DNA from: Acetobacteraceae bacterium
Lineage (GTDB): Bacteria > Pseudomonadota > Alphaproteobacteria > Acetobacterales > Acetobacteraceae
Assembly (NCBI GenBank): GCA_027323595.1
Contig: DAHWBL010000251.1
Location: 1-8,089 of the forward strand
Direction: 5' to 3'
Length of the DNA: 8,089 nt
Every line of letters starts with the position of its first letter. Position 1 is the stretch's first letter. Position numbers and translations under genes: made by a program. Shown here piece after piece: positions 4,921 to 8,089 of the stretch. A model generated the notes under the pieces. The model made no database searches. It was given only the letters and a program-made list of their open reading frames with translations, and was not told where the DNA came from.

Positions 4921-7900
4921 AGCTCGGCATCTCGGGGCGCCTGACCCAGGGCAGTCTGCGCTCGCCGCTGACGCCGCTGTTCCTGCTCGCGGCACTGGCG
5001 GTGGGGCTGCTCGCGCTGCTGACCATCCCGCGCGAGGAGGACCCCCAGATTCGCGTGCCGATGGTCGATGTGATGGTGTCGGCCAACGGGCTGCGCGCCG
5101 ACGACGCCGCCGAACTGGTGACCAAGCCGCTCGAAACCATCCTCACCGCGATCCCCGGCGTCGAGCATGTCTACAGCCAGACCCAGGACGATCACGTCAT
5201 GGTGACGGCGCGCTTCGTCGTGGGCACCGGCGAGGACGACGCGGTGCTCGCCGTCAACAACAAGATCGGCAACAATCTCGACCGCATCCCCATCACCATC
5301 GAGCGGCCGCTGGTGGTCGGGCGCGGCATCAACGACGTCGCCGCGATGGTGCTGACGCTCTCGCCCAGGGCCGACGCCGCGTCGCGCTGGACCCAGGCCG
5401 ATCTCGACCAGCTCGCGCAGAAATTGCAGACCGAGCTGGTCAAGGTGCCCGACATGGGCATCACCTACATCGCCGGGTCGGACCCGCAGGAGATCCGGGT
5501 CGAACCGGACCCGGAAAAATTGTCGCTGTTCGGCATCACCTTGCAGCAGCTGGTCGGCAAGGTGCGCGACGCCAACCGCTCCTTCGTCGCCGGCCAGGTG
5601 CGCCAGGGCGGGCGGATGCGCGGCCTCGCCGCTGGGCAGACCCTGCTCGGCGTCCCCGATATCGGATTGCTGCTGATCGGCAGCCGCGACAACCGCCCGG
5701 TCTATGTGCGCGACGTGGCGCGCGTGGTGGTGGGCGCCGCGCCGATCGAGGCGCATGTCTGGGAACTCACCCGCGCCGGCAAGCAGGATTGGCAACGCGC
5801 CCCGGCGGTCAGCCTGGCTCTGGCCAAGCGCCCGGGCGCGAACGCGGTGGTGATGTCGGCCGCCGTGCGCGATCGGCTGGACAGTCTGCGCGGCCGGCTC
5901 CTGCCCGACGATATCGAGGTGCGCGTCACCCGCGACTACGGCACCACCGCCAACGACAAGGCCAACGAGCTGCTGTTCCATCTCGCCCTGGCCACCGTGT
6001 CGATCGTGATCCTGATCGCGGTCGCGATCGGCTGGCGCGAGGCCGCGGTGACGCTGGTGGTCATCCCGACCACCGTGCTGCTGACGATGTTCGCGGCCAA
6101 GCTGATGGGCTACACCATCAACCGCGTCAGCCTGTTCGCGCTGATCTTCTCGATCGGCATTATCGTCGATGACGCCATCGTGGTGGTGGAAAACATCGCC
6201 CGCCACTGGGCGATGCGCGACGGGCGCACCCGTGCCGCGGCGGTGATCGACGCGGTCTCCGAGGTCGGCAACCCGACCGTGGTGGCAACGCTGACGGTGG
6301 TGGCCGCGTTGTTGCCGATGCTGTTCGTCTCGGGGCTGATGGGCCCCTACATGGCGCCGATCCCGGCCAACGCGTCCGCCGCGATGCTGATCTCGTTTTT
6401 CGTCGCCATGGTGGTGGCGCCCTGGCTGATGCTGCGTCTTGCCGGCCCCGCCGGTGCTGCTGGCGGACACGCGGAGCATGACGAGGGACGGCTGGGCCGC
6501 ATCTATCGCCGCGTGGCCACCCCGCTGGTCGCGCGCCGGCGCACCGCCTGGTGGTTCCTGGGCCTGGTCGGCGCCGCCACGCTGATCGCGTGCCTCGCTT
6601 TCTACACCGAGGCGGTGACGGTGAAGCTGCTGCCCTTCGACAACAAATCCGAGCTGTCGCTGGTGCTGGACATGCCCCGCGGCACCGCCGTCGAAACCAC
6701 CGAACAGACCCTGTTCGCCGCCGCCTCCATCGCCGGCGGACTGCCCGAGGTGGTGGCGCAGCAGGTCTATGCCGGCACCCCGCAGCCGTTCGATTTCAAC
6801 GGGCTGGTGCGCCATTATTATCTGCGCCAGGCGCCCGAGCTTGGCGAAGTGCATGTCGAGCTCACGCCAAAAGGCGATCGCTCCCGCTCCAGCCACGCCA
6901 TCGCGCTCGCCCTGCGCGCCCGCCTCGCGCCATTGCGCCTGCCAGCCGGCGCGGTGCTGCGGGTGGTGGAGGTGCCGCCGGGCCCGCCGGTGATGGCCAC
7001 CCTGCTCGCCGAGGTCTACGGGCCCGACGTGGCGGCCCGGCGCGCGACCGCCGAGGAGCTGAAGGAGCTGTTTCGCAAAATCCCTTATATCGTCGACGTG
7101 GATGACAGCTACGGCCAGCCGCCGCCGCGTCTGCGGATATCGATCGATCAGGACCGGCTGGAGTTTTTCGGCGTCGAGCAGCGCGACGTGTACGACACCA
7201 TCGCCGCACTGATCGGCGGCGTGCCGGTGGGCTATTCCTATCGCGGCGAGGACCGGTTTCCGCTCAGCATCACGGTGGGTCTGCCGACCCGCGAGCTGCA
7301 ATGGAGCGCCCAGCTCGCCTCGACCCCGGTGCCCGCCAACGCGCTGCCCGGCGCGCGCGGGGTGGTCGAGCTCGGCGAGCTGGTGCATGCCACCAACGAG
7401 GCCGGCAGCCGCACCCTGTTCCGCCGCGACGGACATTTCACCGACATGGTGATGGCCGAGCTGGCCGGCCAGTTCGAGGCGCCGATCTATGGCATGCTGG
7501 CGGTGGACAAGGAAATCGCCGAGCATGACTGGGGCAGGCTCGACCGACCGGAAATCTCCTTGCGCGGTCAGCCGGATGACGAATCGAAGCCATCCATCCT
7601 GTGGGACGGCGAGTGGGAGATCACCTACGTCACCTTCCGCGACATGGGCGCGGCCTTCGGCGTCGCGCTGCTGGGCATCTACATCCTGGTGGTGGCGCAG
7701 TTCGGCAGCTTCAAGCTGCCGCTGCTGGTGCTGGTGCCGGTGCCGCTCACCATGATCGGCATCATGCTCGGCCACTGGCTGTTCGGCGCGCCCTTCACCG
7801 CCACCTCGATGATCGGCTTCATCGCGCTCGCCGGCATCATCGTGCGCAACTCGATCCTGCTGATCGACTTCATCCGCCACGCAAGCGGCACCGGCCTCAC

Positions 7901-8089
7901 GCTGCGCCAGGCGGTGCTCGATGCCGGCGCGATCCGCTTCAAGCCGATCGTGCTCACCGCCCTGTCGGCGATGATCGGCGCGGCCACCATCCTCACCGAT
8001 CCGATCTTCCAGGGCCTGGCGATCTCGCTGCTGTTCGGCCTCGCCTCCTCCACCCTGCTGACGGTGCTGGTGATCCCGGCGATCTACGT
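4917..8089 (+). CDS. RND-family efflux permease (AcrB/HAE-like; 3' end outside window)
   Basis: The inner-membrane proton-driven pump of a tripartite system. 1057 residues are seen without a stop or frameshift, about the full length of AcrB (1049), so only a short C-terminus is missing. The expected twelve helices are visible: TM1 near 15-36, a large periplasmic porter domain, TM2-TM6 between about 350 and 508, TM7 near 543-563, a second porter domain, and TM8-TM12 from about 911 onward. Proton-relay residues: D418 and D419 in TM4 (GIIVDDAIVVVENI), R1007 and T1014 in TM11 (RFKPIVLT). The TM10 lysine of AcrB (K940) is replaced by R977 (GIIVRNSILLIDF). No methionine cluster marks it as a CusA-type copper pump. 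It starts inside the adaptor stop (ATGA) without a clear ribosome site of its own. No outer-membrane channel gene is in the window. Its operon position behind a persulfide-sensing repressor suggests that its substrate belongs to sulfide metabolism (inference). Confidence 0.92.
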   Translation, partial: MKLGISGRLTQGSLRSPLTPLFLLAALAVGLLALLTIPREEDPQIRVPMVDVMVSANGLRADDAAELVTKPLETILTAIPGVEHVYSQTQDDHVMVTARFVVGTGEDDAVLAVNNKIGNNLDRIPITIERPLVVGRGINDVAAMVLTLSPRADAASRWTQADLDQLAQKLQTELVKVPDMGITYIAGSDPQEIRVEPDPEKLSLFGITLQQLVGKVRDANRSFVAGQVRQGGRMRGLAAGQTLLGVPDIGLLLIGSRDNRPVYVRDVARVVVGAAPIEAHVWELTRAGKQDWQRAPAVSLALAKRPGANAVVMSAAVRDRLDSLRGRLLPDDIEVRVTRDYGTTANDKANELLFHLALATVSIVILIAVAIGWREAAVTLVVIPTTVLLTMFAAKLMGYTINRVSLFALIFSIGIIVDDAIVVVENIARHWAMRDGRTRAAAVIDAVSEVGNPTVVATLTVVAALLPMLFVSGLMGPYMAPIPANASAAMLISFFVAMVVAPWLMLRLAGPAGAAGGHAEHDEGRLGRIYRRVATPLVARRRTAWWFLGLVGAATLIACLAFYTEAVTVKLLPFDNKSELSLVLDMPRGTAVETTEQTLFAAASIAGGLPEVVAQQVYAGTPQPFDFNGLVRHYYLRQAPELGEVHVELTPKGDRSRSSHAIALALRARLAPLRLPAGAVLRVVEVPPGPPVMATLLAEVYGPDVAARRATAEELKELFRKIPYIVDVDDSYGQPPPRLRISIDQDRLEFFGVEQRDVYDTIAALIGGVPVGYSYRGEDRFPLSITVGLPTRELQWSAQLASTPVPANALPGARGVVELGELVHATNEAGSRTLFRRDGHFTDMVMAELAGQFEAPIYGMLAVDKEIAEHDWGRLDRPEISLRGQPDDESKPSILWDGEWEITYVTFRDMGAAFGVALLGIYILVVAQFGSFKLPLLVLVPVPLTMIGIMLGHWLFGAPFTATSMIGFIALAGIIVRNSILLIDFIRHASGTGLTLRQAVLDAGAIRFKPIVLTALSAMIGAATILTDPIFQGLAISLLFGLASSTLLTVLVIPAIY

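Noticed and set aside
3178..4995. A 605-codon open frame on the minus strand opposite the repressor, rhodanese and adaptor genes
   Set aside because: Its composition is that of an antisense shadow, and it overlaps three genes with clear domains.
4680..7880. A 1066-codon open frame on the minus strand, antisense to the RND genes
   Set aside because: It is extremely rich in His, Gln, Arg, Gly and Asp with no recognisable domain, as expected of the complement of a GC-biased gene. The plus-strand RND reading has full family motifs throughout.
4917..8089. A suspected frameshift or broken RND permease, because only short open pieces stood out at first
   Set aside because: Codon-by-codon reading from the ATG at 4917 is open to the right edge, with motifs in order; the gene merely lacks its stop in the window.
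1..8089. Mobile elements, CRISPR arrays, tRNA or rRNA genes
   Set aside because: No transposase or integrase motif, spaced repeat array or recognisable RNA gene was seen; gene packing leaves no gap over about 110 bases.

Overview
The window is a very GC-rich, densely coding stretch of bacterial chromosome. Third-position G/C preference, the gene set and a type I-like sulfide:quinone oxidoreductase suggest a proteobacterium, most likely an alphaproteobacterium. That taxonomic guess is an inference and could not be tested here. I recognised no tRNA, rRNA, CRISPR array or insertion sequence.

Layout. (1) Positions 1-848, plus strand: the 3' end of sbcC (DNA repair ATPase), apparently unrelated to the rest and convergent with the next block; a GC-rich hairpin lies in the 50-base gap between them. 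(2) Positions 3100 down to 899, minus strand: a four-gene operon encoding sulfide:quinone oxidoreductase (sqr), a TrxC-type thioredoxin with an N-terminal zinc-ribbon, and two tandem small DUF2892 membrane proteins related to the membrane part of E. coli YgaP. (3) Positions 3172-3205: a compact divergent control region. Two good sigma-70-like promoters face away from each other, their -35 and -10 boxes interlock, and a perfect 14-bp palindrome (TATATTCGAATATA) lies in the shared spacer. (4) Positions 3208-8089, plus strand: an ArsR-family repressor whose two key cysteines have the 66-residue spacing of the persulfide sensors BigR and SqrR, then a single-domain rhodanese, an RND periplasmic adaptor and an RND inner-membrane permease that runs off the right edge.

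How the parts fit (inference). Sulfide is oxidised by SQR at the membrane, giving sulfane sulfur (persulfide or polysulfide). That sulfur is sensed by the ArsR repressor, which releases the single operator and opens both promoters. Rhodanese, TrxC and the DUF2892 proteins would move or reduce the sulfane sulfur. The RND pump would export a molecule linked to this chemistry. No persulfide dioxygenase is visible. The unusual point is an RND efflux pump wired directly into a persulfide-responsive sqr switch, together with a YgaP-like protein whose two halves are encoded separately on the two arms.
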